NCBI RefSeq assembly: GCF_009696175.1
Contig: NZ_VUMM01000006.1
Location: forward strand, 24,965 to 88,964
Source of the DNA: Floccifex porci
GTDB lineage: Bacteria > Bacillota_I > Bacilli_A > Erysipelotrichales > Erysipelotrichaceae
DNA length: 64,000 bases
Reading direction: 5' to 3'
The notes under the pieces were generated by a model, which was given only the letters and a program-made list of their open reading frames with translations, ran no database searches and was not told the origin of the DNA. A program made the position numbers and the translations under genes. Shown piece after piece: positions 1 through 9,574 of this stretch. Every line of letters starts with the position of its first letter. Position 1 is the first letter of the stretch.

Positions 1-1262
1 TCGATTGGACACGATCCCTGTGGTAAAGCAATTACTTTTCCTCTAGGTGACAGACAATAGACATTGGCTTCAAAAATGTCTTTCTGAAGTACATTCATAT
101 ATTCCAATGGATCAGAACTGTCTTCATCGGTCATCATAGAGAAATCTCTAAACCAGGAAAGTTTATCTTCAATCTGTTTCTGTTCCTGAGCATGAGAGAA
201 ATTCGGATGCTCCTTATACAGCCAGTGTGCCGCAACCCCTCGTTCGGCTACCGCATCCATCTGTTCGGTACGGATCTGAATCTCAAAAATATTTCCATGC
301 TGTGGTTCGACCACAGTTGTATGCAAAGACTGGTACATATTTGCCTTTGGCATCGCAATATAATCTTTAAAGCGCCCAGGAATCGGTCTATAGGTCGCAT
401 GAATGTATCCTAAAATCTCATAACACCGGGTTTCGGTATCGGTCACGATTCGAATTGCCAGCAGATCCAGTATTTCTTCAAATCGTTTATTTTTAGTTAC
501 CATCTTTTTATAAATGGAATAGAAATGTTTAGATCTTCCAAAAATACGATATGGAATATGATATGTATCCATGATGATCTTGATATCGGTAATCATCATA
601 TCCACCTGCTGGTTTCTTTCACTTTCTCTTTGTGCCACCAGATTCTTTATTTCATTGTATTTTTCATTATATAAATATTTAAAAGACAGATCTTCCAGTT
701 CATTTTTAATTTCACTGATCCCTAAACGATGCGCAATCGGCGCATATACCGATAAAGTCTCATTGGCAATTTTTTTCTGCTTTTCCGGCTTCATATATTC
801 CAGCGTACGCATGTTGTGAAGACGGTCTGCCAGTTTAACCAGAATGACACGAATGTCTTTGGCCATGGCAATAAATAATTTACGATGATTGCTGGCCAGA
901 TATTCTCTTTCATCCTGAAATTTGATATTTCCAATTTTTGTAACCGCATCTACGATCTGGCTGATTTCTTCGCCAAACATTTCCTGAATCGTTTCATTGG
1001 TTACTCCCTGACAGTCTTCCACTGTATCGTGCAAAAAACCAGCCGCTATGGTTTTGGGAGATGTATGAAGCAAAGCCAGTGTATTGGCCACTTCAATCAC
1101 ATGAACCACATAAGGTTCTCCACTTTTGCGAAACTGTCCTTCATGACATTTATTTGCGAACTGGTATGCTTTTTCAATCATTTCCAGATTTTCAGGGCGC
1201 TTAATATAAGTTTGAATATTGCCCATACATTCCTGATACGTAACCGATTTTCGACTGCTCAT
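1..1262 (-). CDS. rel: (p)ppGpp synthetase/hydrolase, RelA/SpoT family (3' end cut by window)
   Basis: Bifunctional stringent-response enzyme that makes and degrades (p)ppGpp. About 420 residues are visible. The N-terminal HD hydrolase domain carries HDTVEDC near residue 78. The synthetase domain follows (RIVTDTETRCYEILG, then YQSLHTTV). The frame runs off the window edge just as the TGS domain begins (CLSPRGKVIALPQGS), so the TGS remainder and ACT region are missing only because of the window. The start has an AAAGGGGTGG ribosome binding site. It lies 21 bases after apt and downstream of recJ, the usual Firmicutes recJ-apt-rel order, so co-transcription is likely. The intact HD motif argues for a bifunctional Rel rather than a synthetase-only RelA. 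Confidence 0.95.
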   Translation of the reverse strand, partial: MSSRKSVTYQECMGNIQTYIKRPENLEMIEKAYQFANKCHEGQFRKSGEPYVVHVIEVANTLALLHTSPKTIAAGFLHDTVEDCQGVTNETIQEMFGEEISQIVDAVTKIGNIKFQDEREYLASNHRKLFIAMAKDIRVILVKLADRLHNMRTLEYMKPEKQKKIANETLSVYAPIAHRLGISEIKNELEDLSFKYLYNEKYNEIKNLVAQRESERNQQVDMMITDIKIIMDTYHIPYRIFGRSKHFYSIYKKMVTKNKRFEEILDLLAIRIVTDTETRCYEILGYIHATYRPIPGRFKDYIAMPKANMYQSLHTTVVEPQHGNIFEIQIRTEQMDAVAERGVAAHWLYKEHPNFSHAQEQKQIEDKLSWFRDFSMMTDEDSSDPLEYMNVLQKDIFEANVYCLSPRGKVIALPQGSCPI

Positions 1263-1283
1263 ATTAACCACCCCTTTCTACTT

Positions 1284-1805
1284 TTATTCTCCTTCAAAAT
1301 GAACTAAAGAACAGACTGGAATTCCTTCAAATTTTGATTTTCCTTTTAAATCATCCAATTCAATCACAAAACCAATTCCAGCCACCTTTGCCTGCTGTTT
1401 TTCAACTAATTTCACGATGGCTTCTACCGTTCCACCTGTTGCCAGTAAATCATCAATGATTACGACACGATTTTCTGGTTTCAAAGAATCGGCATGCATA
1501 CATAAAGTATCGGTACCATATTCCAGTTCATAAGTTTCCGAAATTGTTTTACGTGGCAATTTTCCTGGTTTACGAACAGGAACAAATGGAAGTTTTAATT
1601 CATTAGCAACCGGAATTCCAAAAAAGAAACCTCTTGCCTCTGGACCAATGATCACATCTGCCTGAACGTCTCTGGCAAACTGTGATAACTGTTTTGTCAC
1701 TTCTTCAAATGCCTCAGGGCATTCTAAAATAGGTGTAACATCTCTAAATATAATTCCTTCTTTTGGGAATCCTGGAATGCTTCCAATATGATCTTTAATA
1801 TTCAT
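1284..1805 (-). CDS. apt: adenine phosphoribosyltransferase
   Basis: Cytoplasmic purine salvage enzyme that converts adenine plus PRPP to AMP and pyrophosphate. The 173-residue length is typical of the family. The PRPP-binding signature VVIIDDLLATGGT is near residue 114, and the N-terminal GFPKEGIIFRDVTPIL segment is characteristic of Apt. The ATG is preceded by AGAGAGGACAT. It sits between recJ and rel on the same strand. This conserved cluster ties purine salvage to (p)ppGpp metabolism. Confidence 0.95.
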   Translation of the reverse strand: MNIKDHIGSIPGFPKEGIIFRDVTPILECPEAFEEVTKQLSQFARDVQADVIIGPEARGFFFGIPVANELKLPFVPVRKPGKLPRKTISETYELEYGTDTLCMHADSLKPENRVVIIDDLLATGGTVEAIVKLVEKQQAKVAGIGFVIELDDLKGKSKFEGIPVCSLVHFEGE

Positions 1806-1850
1806 AATATGTCCTCTCTTTATTCTCTTATAATAGCACAGTTTTTCTTT

Positions 1851-3398
1851 TTATTTATATTTTATTGAATCGATTGTAAAATTTACGGATTCTTTATGAT
1901 TGTAGTTTGAAATCGAAATGGATCCAATCAGACTGTCAATGGCTTTATTTTTATTTCTTAGATGTTCAATGGACTGATTAAAATCCATACATTGCAAACC
2001 TTGTTCCAATATATATTTTCGATGTTTTCCATTCTGAAAATCAAATATATTTTTTATTAATGGATTTTCAATTTCAAAAGAAGGAAGTTCAAATCCATTT
2101 CCAAATGGTCTTAATACATCTAAACTTTTTACCTGTGATAAAGTTAATTCTTCAGGTGAAATATATAATGTTTTTTTCAATTCTTTTTTCCATTGATATA
2201 CCTGAATTTTTGTATCAATATACTGTCGAAATTCTTTTAAATTCTCATCTAAAAAAGTAAAACCTGCAGCCTGTTTATGTCCACCGGCTGTTTCAAATAA
2301 AGGAAAATCCTTTAAAAATTCCATACAGTTAAATCCTTCTGGTGCTCTCATAGAACACCGGACAAGTCCATCACTTAAAGTGGATACAATGACGGGTTTT
2401 TCAAACTGGGCATTCAGCTGCCCAGAAACCAGGCCTACAATTCCTTCATGATAATTTTCATTATATATAAATAAAATGTCTTTTTCTTCATCACATCGAC
2501 TCAAAGCATCCATTGCCATTTTACTGGACAGATCTTTTCGTTTTTCATTAATGGCCTCTACCTGGTGAACAAAAGAAAGATCCACTTTATCATTTAAGAA
2601 ATACCGAACCACATTATTCACATTGGCCAGATTAGATAAACGTCCGATCGCATTTAATTTTGGAACAATCTGAAAGGCAATGTCTTTTTCATTTAAATGG
2701 TTATCTTTTGTAAAAGAAAAGAAATGAGGTTCATGGCTTTGATTCAGATATCGAATTCCATTCTGGATGATCCAGCGAGTCTGTCTGGTCACTGGCATCA
2801 TATCCCCGATGCTGGCTACACAGGCACACATTAAATGATAAGGTGTATCCACATGTAGAGCTCGTATACATTCATAGCTGACTCCTGCTCCACATAAAGT
2901 GGAAAAATCTTCTTCCAGTTCATCTGGATGAATCAAAAGATCACAAGGGACATAATCTTCCAGTGTATGATGATCGGTCACTATGGTGGATATTCCCAGT
3001 TCCATCGCTCTTTCTAATGCCTCAATGGCTTTGATGCCATTATCTACAGTGATAATGATCTGGTATCCTTTTTTATAAGCCAGATTGACGATATGAGGAT
3101 GAAGCCCATATCCTTCTTTCATTCGATTCGGAATATAAAATCCACATTCCAATCCAAATTTTCTCAATCCATCGACCATAATGGTAGTGGCCATAATGCC
3201 ATCGCAATCATAATCCCCAGCTACCATGACTTTTAAATGATTTTCTTTTGCGTACTCCATCATTTCCACAAATTCATTCATACAGGATCGACTAGAAACC
3301 GGTACTAAAGGTTTATGTATCATCCACTGATTCCAATTCTGATGATCGGGTTCAATAAATTCCAGTACTTTCTGGCTCAACAATGATAAATTTTCCAT
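1851..3398 (-). CDS. recJ: single-stranded-DNA-specific 5'-3' exonuclease RecJ, DHH family
   Basis: Nuclease acting on 5' single-stranded ends in recombination and repair. The DHH-phosphoesterase motifs are present: DYDCDG about 65 residues in, then VTDHH, which binds the catalytic Mn ions. The DHHA1 region follows with ETAGGHKQAAGF. At about 515 residues it is shorter than large RecJ proteins, but the core is complete. I chose the ATG at 3398. An upstream in-frame ATG at 3440 overlaps the ruvB stop as ATGA and would add 14 residues; it cannot be excluded. It follows ruvA-ruvB on the same strand, forming a repair gene run. Confidence 0.9.
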   Translation of the reverse strand: MENLSLLSQKVLEFIEPDHQNWNQWMIHKPLVPVSSRSCMNEFVEMMEYAKENHLKVMVAGDYDCDGIMATTIMVDGLRKFGLECGFYIPNRMKEGYGLHPHIVNLAYKKGYQIIITVDNGIKAIEALERAMELGISTIVTDHHTLEDYVPCDLLIHPDELEEDFSTLCGAGVSYECIRALHVDTPYHLMCACVASIGDMMPVTRQTRWIIQNGIRYLNQSHEPHFFSFTKDNHLNEKDIAFQIVPKLNAIGRLSNLANVNNVVRYFLNDKVDLSFVHQVEAINEKRKDLSSKMAMDALSRCDEEKDILFIYNENYHEGIVGLVSGQLNAQFEKPVIVSTLSDGLVRCSMRAPEGFNCMEFLKDFPLFETAGGHKQAAGFTFLDENLKEFRQYIDTKIQVYQWKKELKKTLYISPEELTLSQVKSLDVLRPFGNGFELPSFEIENPLIKNIFDFQNGKHRKYILEQGLQCMDFNQSIEHLRNKNKAIDSLIGSISISNYNHKESVNFTIDSIKYK

Positions 3399-3436
3399 GA
3401 ACCTATTATAACCTAAAAAAAATGAATGACAAATAG

Positions 3437-4444
3437 TCATTCAAATAAGTCAACCTGATGCAGTATTTTTAAATGATCGTAGGCTTTCTGTGTCACAATT
3501 CGACCTCTTGGTGTTCGATTGATAAATCCAATCTGCAATAAATAAGGTTCATATACATCTTCTAAAGTGGTCGCTTCTTCTCCAATAGAAGCCGCAATGG
3601 CCTCTAAGCCAACTGGACCTCCTTTAAATCGTTCAATGATTCCCATTAAATATTTATGGTCCACCAGATCCAGCCCTAAGCTATCCACATGTAAACAATC
3701 CAGCGCATTCTGTGTCACTTTTAAATCAATGATGCCGTTGTTTAACACCTGCGCAAAATCCCGTACTCTTCGAAACAGACGATTGGCCACTCTTGGTGTC
3801 CCTCTGGAACGAAGGGCAATTTCACTGGCCGCCTGTGCATCAATATTGGTATTCATTACACGTGCTGTTCTTTGTATGATACATTTTAATTCTTCAATAT
3901 CATAATATTGAAGCTGGGAAACGATTCCAAAACGATCTCGTAAAGGAGCACTCAGATCTCCAGCACGAGTGGTTGCTCCCACTAAGGTAAAAGGTGGCAA
4001 AGCCAGACGAAGAGAATGGGCATTCCCTGATTCTTTACCCACCATGATATCAATGCAGAAATCTTCCATTGCCGAATACAGGATTTCTTCGACCTGCTTG
4101 GATAGACGATGAATTTCATCAATGAACAAAACATCTCCTGGCTCTAAAGTTGTTAAGATGGCAGCTAAATCTCCTCCTTTTTCAATGGAAGGACCCGATG
4201 TCGTTTTCAGATTTCCTTTCATTTCATTGGATAAGATATAAGCCAGCGTTGTCTTCCCTAACCCAGGAGGACCATAAAACAAAGCGTGATCCAGCGTTTC
4301 CTCTCTTTGTCTGGCCGCTTCTATAAATATTTTTAAATTGGATTTCAATTCTTTCTGTCCAATGTATTCATCCAGACTTGCTGGACGAAGTGTCTTTTCA
4401 AAGGAATCATTTTCCTGAAGATTTCCATCTACTTCTCTTTCCAT
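3437..4444 (-). CDS. ruvB: Holliday junction branch migration ATPase RuvB
   Basis: AAA+ motor that drives Holliday junction branch migration with RuvA. Walker A is [11 protein letters not shown] and Walker B is DVLFIDEIH. Sensor 1 [18 protein letters not shown] and the C-terminal winged helix ([13 protein letters not shown]) complete the canonical order in about 335 residues. The frame is open upstream to a TTG at 4468, but the ATG at 4444 has GGAG at proper spacing and lies one base after the ruvA stop, so I prefer it. The 3' end overlaps a possible recJ start. Confidence 0.96.
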   Translation of the reverse strand: MEREVDGNLQENDSFEKTLRPASLDEYIGQKELKSNLKIFIEAARQREETLDHALFYGPPGLGKTTLAYILSNEMKGNLKTTSGPSIEKGGDLAAILTTLEPGDVLFIDEIHRLSKQVEEILYSAMEDFCIDIMVGKESGNAHSLRLALPPFTLVGATTRAGDLSAPLRDRFGIVSQLQYYDIEELKCIIQRTARVMNTNIDAQAASEIALRSRGTPRVANRLFRRVRDFAQVLNNGIIDLKVTQNALDCLHVDSLGLDLVDHKYLMGIIERFKGGPVGLEAIAASIGEEATTLEDVYEPYLLQIGFINRTPRGRIVTQKAYDHLKILHQVDLFE

Positions 4445-4445
4445 T

Positions 4446-5027
4446 TTATACTCCATTTCTTTTGGCAATCATGCTCAAAGCCAGACGAAGCATTTCATCG
4501 GCTTTCAGATCTTTACGGGCAGATAATTCTTTTTTGATTGCATTCAATGCGACTGGTTTATAGCCTAAGGCAATCAGTGCTTCCTGGCATTCTTGCCATA
4601 CTGGATTGGAAATGGCATCTTCTTTCGATGGCGTCGATACAAATTTTCCTTTCAGATCCAGTACGATCTGTGAAGCCGTTTTAGCTCCAATTCCAGGCAA
4701 TGCTTTTAAACGTTTTATATCGTCATTTTCAATGGCTTCCACCATTTCTTTTGCCGGACAGGCAACCAGTAAATTCAATGCGGTTTTTGGACCAATGCCT
4801 TTAACATTGATTAGTCGCATAAAAACATCATAATCCTGTTCTTCTATAAAACCGAACAATAGAATGGCATCTTCCCGCACATGCTGATAAGTATATAAAA
4901 AGACTTCCTGATTCAATGAAAACTGAAATGTATTTCCTGTATAAACTTCATATCCAATTCCCTGAACATCAATCACAATGGTTTCTTTTCGAATCAATTT
5001 TACTTTTCCTGATACAAAGGCAATCAT
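4446..5027 (-). CDS. ruvA: Holliday junction DNA-binding protein RuvA
   Basis: RuvA tetramers bind four-way junctions and load RuvB. The 193-residue protein has the N-terminal OB fold ([20 protein letters not shown]). Paired helix-hairpin-helix motifs follow ([16 protein letters not shown] and [16 protein letters not shown]), then a C-terminal RuvB-contact domain. It is the first gene of a ruvA-ruvB-recJ run. Its ribosome binding site lies in the loop and 3' arm of a 7-bp hairpin (see 5029-5047). Confidence 0.96.
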   Translation of the reverse strand: MIAFVSGKVKLIRKETIVIDVQGIGYEVYTGNTFQFSLNQEVFLYTYQHVREDAILLFGFIEEQDYDVFMRLINVKGIGPKTALNLLVACPAKEMVEAIENDDIKRLKALPGIGAKTASQIVLDLKGKFVSTPSKEDAISNPVWQECQEALIALGYKPVALNAIKKELSARKDLKADEMLRLALSMIAKRNGV

Positions 5028-5028
5028 A

Positions 5029-5047
5029 AAACTCTCCTTTAGAGTTT
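5029..5047 (-). promoter_or_regulatory. hairpin holding the ruvA ribosome binding site
   Basis: On the minus strand AAACTCT and AGAGTTT form a perfect 7-bp stem around an AAAGG loop, and the AAAGGAG Shine-Dalgarno lies in the loop and 3' arm, one base before the ATG region. A TATAAT lies just upstream (5049-5054). The hairpin could lower ruvA initiation. The sequence is seen; the effect is inferred. Confidence 0.4.
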
Positions 5048-5069
5048 CATTATATCAAAGATTTCTGAT

Positions 5070-6863
5070 TTATACACATTCTTCAAATTGAGAATTGTAT
5101 AAATTCGCATAGAATCCATTTTTCTTTAATAACGATTCATGATTTCCCTGTTCAACAATATCGCCATCTTTCATAACCAGGATACAGTCCGCATTTTTGA
5201 TAGTCGATAAACGATGCGCTATGATAAAGCTGGTTTTTCCTTCCATCAGTACATCCATTGCTTCCTGAATCTGACTTTCGGTACGAGTATCCACCGAACT
5301 GGTTGCTTCATCCAGGATCAGCACCTTATTATTGGCAAGTATGGCTCTGGCAATGGTCAGCAGCTGTTTCTGTCCCTGGCTTATATTGGATGCATCTTCA
5401 TTGATTTCCATACTGTATCCTTTTGGTAAAGTACGAATAAAATGATCCGCTTTGGCCTTTTTACTGGCTTCTATAACTTCTAAGTCACTGGCATCCAGAT
5501 TTCCATATCGAATATTTTCCAAGATGCTTCCTTCAAACAGCCACGTATCCTGCAGTACCATCCCAAAATTTTCACGCAGATCACTTCGCTTAAAGTCTTT
5601 TATATTGACTCCATCCAGTAAGATAGCTCCCTGATTGACATCATAGAATCGCATCAGCAATTTCACAATGGTTGTTTTTCCAGCACCGGTTGGTCCTACA
5701 ATGGCAATCTTTTGCCCAGGGGCAATATGACAGGAAAAATCTTTAATAACCGTTTTATCCTCATTGTACCCAAATCGAACATGGTCAAAGGTAACTTCTC
5801 CTTTAATTTCTCTAGAAACCCTCTTTTGAGTTTCTACTTCTTCTGGCTCATTCAGAAATTCAAAAACTCTTTCTCCTGCAGCAGCCATACTTTGAAACTG
5901 ATTGAAAACCTGAGCCAGCTGCTGAATTGGTGAAGTAAAATTTTTTACATACTGAATAAAAGCCTGAATATCACCAATGGTGATCTTTCCCTGACAGGCA
6001 TAGATTCCACCCATAATGGCAACCACTACATATCCGGCATTGGATACAAAATTCATCATTGGCATCATCAGTCCAGACAGAAATTGAGATTTCCATGCCG
6101 ACTGATAGAGCTGTTCATTGGATTCTTTAAATTCTTTTAAAATCGTTTCCTGACGATTGTAGGCACAGATCACATTATGTCCAGAATACGTTTCTTCCAC
6201 CTGACCATTGACCACACCTAACATTTTCTGCTGGGCTTTAAAATATTTCTGTGAATGTTTGACCACAGACATAACCAGAAAAATGGTAACCGGTAAAATT
6301 AATACGGCCACAAAGGTCATCATAGGACTGATGGACAGCATCATCACAAAGACTCCAATCAGCATCGTTACACTTGTCACCAGCTGAGAAATACTTTGAT
6401 TCAGACTGTTGGATAAAGTATCTACGTCATTGGTAATACGAGATAAAATTTCTCCAATGGTTCTTTTTTCAAAATAAGATAAAGGAAGTCGATTGATCTT
6501 TTCACTGATGTCTTTTCGATAGGAATAACACATTTTCTGTGAAATGCCACTCATAAGCCAGTGCTGCACAAAAGAAAACAATCCCGATACAATATACAAT
6601 CCCAAAAGAAAAAGTAAAACGTTTCCAATATAAACAAAATCTATACTTCCTGTATGTGTAATCTTAGCCATCCACCCTGTGGCAAGAGCCGTAGTTGCCT
6701 TTGCCAGGATCTTCGGTCCTAAAATATTGAATACAGTGGATAATATCGCAAAAACCAGAATAAGGATCAAAGAAAAACGATAAGGTTTTAAAGAAATCAG
6801 AATCGTTTTCATCGTTCCTTTAAAGTCTTTTGCCTTTTCTGTCGAACGCTTAGGATGTGGCAT
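5070..6863 (-). CDS. ABC exporter subunit (catalytic-site half of a heterodimer)
   Basis: Fused membrane and ATPase half-transporter of 597 residues. Six transmembrane helices (about residues 25-320) precede a nucleotide-binding domain with Walker A GPTGAGKTT, Walker B VLILDEATSSVD (catalytic Glu present) and H-loop IIAHRLST. The ABC signature is degenerate (NISQGQ instead of LSGGQ). The partner gene, which it overlaps by one base (TAATG), has the complementary pattern. This is the asymmetry known from heterodimeric exporters such as BmrCD and TM287/288. Probable role: drug, lipid or peptide export under the adjacent MarR regulator. The substrate cannot be read from the sequence. Confidence 0.88.
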   Translation of the reverse strand: MPHPKRSTEKAKDFKGTMKTILISLKPYRFSLILILVFAILSTVFNILGPKILAKATTALATGWMAKITHTGSIDFVYIGNVLLFLLGLYIVSGLFSFVQHWLMSGISQKMCYSYRKDISEKINRLPLSYFEKRTIGEILSRITNDVDTLSNSLNQSISQLVTSVTMLIGVFVMMLSISPMMTFVAVLILPVTIFLVMSVVKHSQKYFKAQQKMLGVVNGQVEETYSGHNVICAYNRQETILKEFKESNEQLYQSAWKSQFLSGLMMPMMNFVSNAGYVVVAIMGGIYACQGKITIGDIQAFIQYVKNFTSPIQQLAQVFNQFQSMAAAGERVFEFLNEPEEVETQKRVSREIKGEVTFDHVRFGYNEDKTVIKDFSCHIAPGQKIAIVGPTGAGKTTIVKLLMRFYDVNQGAILLDGVNIKDFKRSDLRENFGMVLQDTWLFEGSILENIRYGNLDASDLEVIEASKKAKADHFIRTLPKGYSMEINEDASNISQGQKQLLTIARAILANNKVLILDEATSSVDTRTESQIQEAMDVLMEGKTSFIIAHRLSTIKNADCILVMKDGDIVEQGNHESLLKKNGFYANLYNSQFEECV

Positions 6864-9028
6864 TATTCGATCCCTCCTAACTCACTCATCGATAATTGAG
6901 ACCTTGCGATTTCCTGATACTCTTTGCAGGATTTCATCAGTTCCCTGTGATTTCCCATTCCCACAATTCTTCCTTCATCCAAAACAAGAATCTGATCGGC
7001 ATGAAGAATGGTAGAAATTCTCTGCGCTACAATTAAAACCGTTTTGTCTTTCGTCTTTTTTGACAATTCTTTTCGTAAAGTCGCATCTGTTTTAAAATCC
7101 AAAGCCGAAAAACTGTCATCAAATAAATAAATCAGAGGATCTTTGGCAATCGCTCGAGCAATGGAAATTCTCTGTTTCTGACCACCTGATACATTGGTTC
7201 CGGACTGGGCAATGTGACTGTTATACTGTTCTGATTTTGACAGAATAAATTCTTCTGCCTGGGCAATCTGGCCAGCTTCTTTCATTTTTTCATCACTGAT
7301 ATCACTTCCAAATTTAATATTGGAGGCTATGCTTCCACTGAATAAAATCCCTTTCTGGCCAACATAGCCAATACAATCCCGCAGCTGATCTAAAGGAATG
7401 GATCGTATATCAACACCATCCAGTAAAATGCTTCCTTTGCTGACATCATAGAAACGACATATCAGATTCAGAATGGTGGATTTTCCACATCCAGTACTTC
7501 CAACAATTGCTGTAGTCTGGCCTGGTTTCATTGTGAAATTCAGATGGGTCAAAGCCTCATCCTGTCCATCTGGATAAGTAAAAGAAACATCTGAAAACTG
7601 TATTTCTCCTTTAAATTCTTTTTCAACAGGTTTATCTGCACTTTGAATGCTGAGTGGCTTGTTTAACACTTCTTCAATACGAGAAAAGGCAACACTGGCT
7701 CTAGGCAGCATAATGGAAACCATCGCAATCATCATAAAGGACATCACAATCTGCATTGTATACGTAATATAAGCAATTAAATCTCCTACCTGCATATTTC
7801 CCATATCCATAGACTTTGCACCAAACCATACAATCAGCAAGCTGCAGCCATTCATGATAATGGTCATAAATGGCATCATAAAGGCCATGGTACGAGTGGT
7901 AAACAGCTGGTTTTTCATTAATTCTGTATTGGCCTTGTCAAAGCGTTTTTCTTCATATTCTTCTCTTGAAAAAGCACGAATGGGCATCACACCGGTTAAA
8001 ATCTCTCGAGAAACCTGATTGACATGGTCCACTAGAGTCTGTACTTTTTTAAATTTTGGCATAGCAATAACCATCAGTAAAGCAATGAGACCAAGTAACA
8101 TTCCCACCGTTAATACAATGATCCAGGATAGATCACTTCCGGTATTCCATACTTTTACTATTCCTCCTATTCCCAGAATTGGAGCGTATAACACCATTCT
8201 CAACAACATGACATAAACCATTTGTACCTGCTGAATGTCATTGGTTGTACGAGTAATCAAAGAAGCCGTTGAAAACGATTCAATTTCTTCATTTGAAAAA
8301 GATAATACTTTTTCAAATACTTTCTCACGCAAATCTTTTCCAATAAAAGCCGAAACCCTGGAAGCCAGCAATCCTACCAGGATTGCACAAGCAACCAGTA
8401 GTAAAGTATATCCTAACATCTTGGATCCCACTTTAAATAAATAAGACAGCTGAACTTTCTGTTCGATTCCCTGCGCCCGATATTCCAGCTTCACAAAGGC
8501 TTTAGCCTGACTTTCCATTAAATCCAGAGTGCTTTCATCCATTTTTGATAATTGTGAATTCATTGTACTTTGTAAAACTTCTCTAATTTGTGAATCCTTC
8601 ATTCCTGCAGGAAATGACTGTATAGACAACAATAAATTCTTACAGGCTTCATCTAAATCTTTTACCTGAACTTCTTCCTTATTGTTGGAAGCCATAGAAA
8701 CCAGAACCATTTCCGGAATGGTAAAAGCCTGTTCCAGAGTCTTATTCTTTTCACAGACCAATGTATATATATCTTCTTTTAAAGAATAAGCATCCATCAC
8801 CTTCTGTGCATCATCTTCTTCCATCAGCCACAGTAAAGCATCCAGAGAATCTTTTCGAATCGTATCGGGTACATTGCTGGTGATTCCAGACATCTGAATT
8901 CCTGTATCCACAATATCACTGGTCATGGAAGGAATGCTTAAATCACAATTGGCCTGAATCACCAGTAAAATAAAAATCACAATACAGGTAATCCAGTGTT
9001 TTGATAACTGTTTTAGAATTGAAATCAT
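6863..9028 (-). CDS. ABC exporter subunit (degenerate-site half) with large loop after TM1
   Basis: A 721-residue half-transporter, partner of the downstream 597-residue subunit. Walker A is GSTGCGKST and the signature is canonical (VSGGQKQRISIAR). Walker B ends LFDDS, with Asp replacing the catalytic Glu, so its own ATP site is the non-hydrolytic one. Between the first hydrophobic helix (residues 14-30) and the second (near 205) lies a hydrophilic insert of about 160 residues, likely extracellular. This insert explains the length excess over the usual 570-600. It starts six bases after marR with a GGAAGG ribosome binding site. Confidence 0.88.
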   Translation of the reverse strand: MISILKQLSKHWITCIVIFILLVIQANCDLSIPSMTSDIVDTGIQMSGITSNVPDTIRKDSLDALLWLMEEDDAQKVMDAYSLKEDIYTLVCEKNKTLEQAFTIPEMVLVSMASNNKEEVQVKDLDEACKNLLLSIQSFPAGMKDSQIREVLQSTMNSQLSKMDESTLDLMESQAKAFVKLEYRAQGIEQKVQLSYLFKVGSKMLGYTLLLVACAILVGLLASRVSAFIGKDLREKVFEKVLSFSNEEIESFSTASLITRTTNDIQQVQMVYVMLLRMVLYAPILGIGGIVKVWNTGSDLSWIIVLTVGMLLGLIALLMVIAMPKFKKVQTLVDHVNQVSREILTGVMPIRAFSREEYEEKRFDKANTELMKNQLFTTRTMAFMMPFMTIIMNGCSLLIVWFGAKSMDMGNMQVGDLIAYITYTMQIVMSFMMIAMVSIMLPRASVAFSRIEEVLNKPLSIQSADKPVEKEFKGEIQFSDVSFTYPDGQDEALTHLNFTMKPGQTTAIVGSTGCGKSTILNLICRFYDVSKGSILLDGVDIRSIPLDQLRDCIGYVGQKGILFSGSIASNIKFGSDISDEKMKEAGQIAQAEEFILSKSEQYNSHIAQSGTNVSGGQKQRISIARAIAKDPLIYLFDDSFSALDFKTDATLRKELSKKTKDKTVLIVAQRISTILHADQILVLDEGRIVGMGNHRELMKSCKEYQEIARSQLSMSELGGIE

Positions 9029-9034
9029 ATTTAT

Positions 9035-9490
9035 CTACCTTCCCGTTGACTGATTGACTGAAGCAATAGACTCATCTAATTTTTTTAGATCTTTTAACAA
9101 TTGCTCCAGAGAATCAGTTCCATATACATTTTCAATCTTTACGACGTATTCTTTAAGAACCTGTTCACATTGTCTATGACATTCTTTTCCATATTCAGTT
9201 AACTGTACATAGACTTTGCGATGATCGTCTTTATCATTGGTTCTTACAATACAATTCTTTTTTTCCAGCTGCTTTAACATTCGAGATACCGATTGAGGAG
9301 GATGATTGATCTCTTTTAACAGATCCGATATATAAATCCCATCACAATTTCCATATTCCTGAATCATAATATATAATTTATGCAGCGACCAGAAATGACA
9401 ATCCGGCAAATCTTTTAATACCGCATTTACTCCAGTACTTAAATGATTTTTCATAGAATGAAATAAAATCATAAAATCACAATGTTCCAT
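9035..9490 (-). CDS. MarR-family transcriptional regulator
   Basis: A 151-residue winged-helix repressor-type protein. The recognition region reads PPQSVSRMLKQLEKKN and the wing IVRTNDKDDHRKVYVQLTEYG, diagnostic of MarR. It heads the operon of the two ABC exporter genes, so it probably controls its own operon and responds to an exporter substrate. The ATG has a GAGGTGAG ribosome binding site. A near-consensus promoter and an imperfect AT-rich palindrome lie immediately upstream. Confidence 0.88.
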   Translation of the reverse strand: MEHCDFMILFHSMKNHLSTGVNAVLKDLPDCHFWSLHKLYIMIQEYGNCDGIYISDLLKEINHPPQSVSRMLKQLEKKNCIVRTNDKDDHRKVYVQLTEYGKECHRQCEQVLKEYVVKIENVYGTDSLEQLLKDLKKLDESIASVNQSTGR

Positions 9491-9515
9491 CTTCTCACCT
9501 CTTTAACTTACGTTA

Positions 9516-9544
9516 ATTATTCACATGGGTTTAATTATTGTCAA
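9516..9544 (-). promoter_or_regulatory. promoter and candidate MarR operator of the exporter operon
   Basis: The -35 box TTGACA (9539-9544) and -10 box AATAAT (9516-9521) are separated by exactly 17 bases. The interval forms an imperfect palindrome of AATNATT arms, a plausible MarR autoregulatory site. The promoter is read directly; the operator role is inferred. Confidence 0.65.
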
Positions 9545-9574
9545 ATAAAAAGTCCTGAATATTTTATTCAAGAC
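9543..9574 (-). terminator. Rho-independent terminator after exonuclease III gene
   Basis: A 10-bp stem with one GU pair (GTCTTGAATA / TATTCAGGAC), a three-base loop and TTTTT follow the stop codon. The T-run overlaps the marR promoter on the same strand, so exporter transcription is insulated. Confidence 0.8.

Noticed and set aside
885..1307. Long plus-strand frame opposite the rel gene
   Set aside because: It lies entirely antisense to a clear Rel coding region and has no recognisable domain or ribosome binding site.
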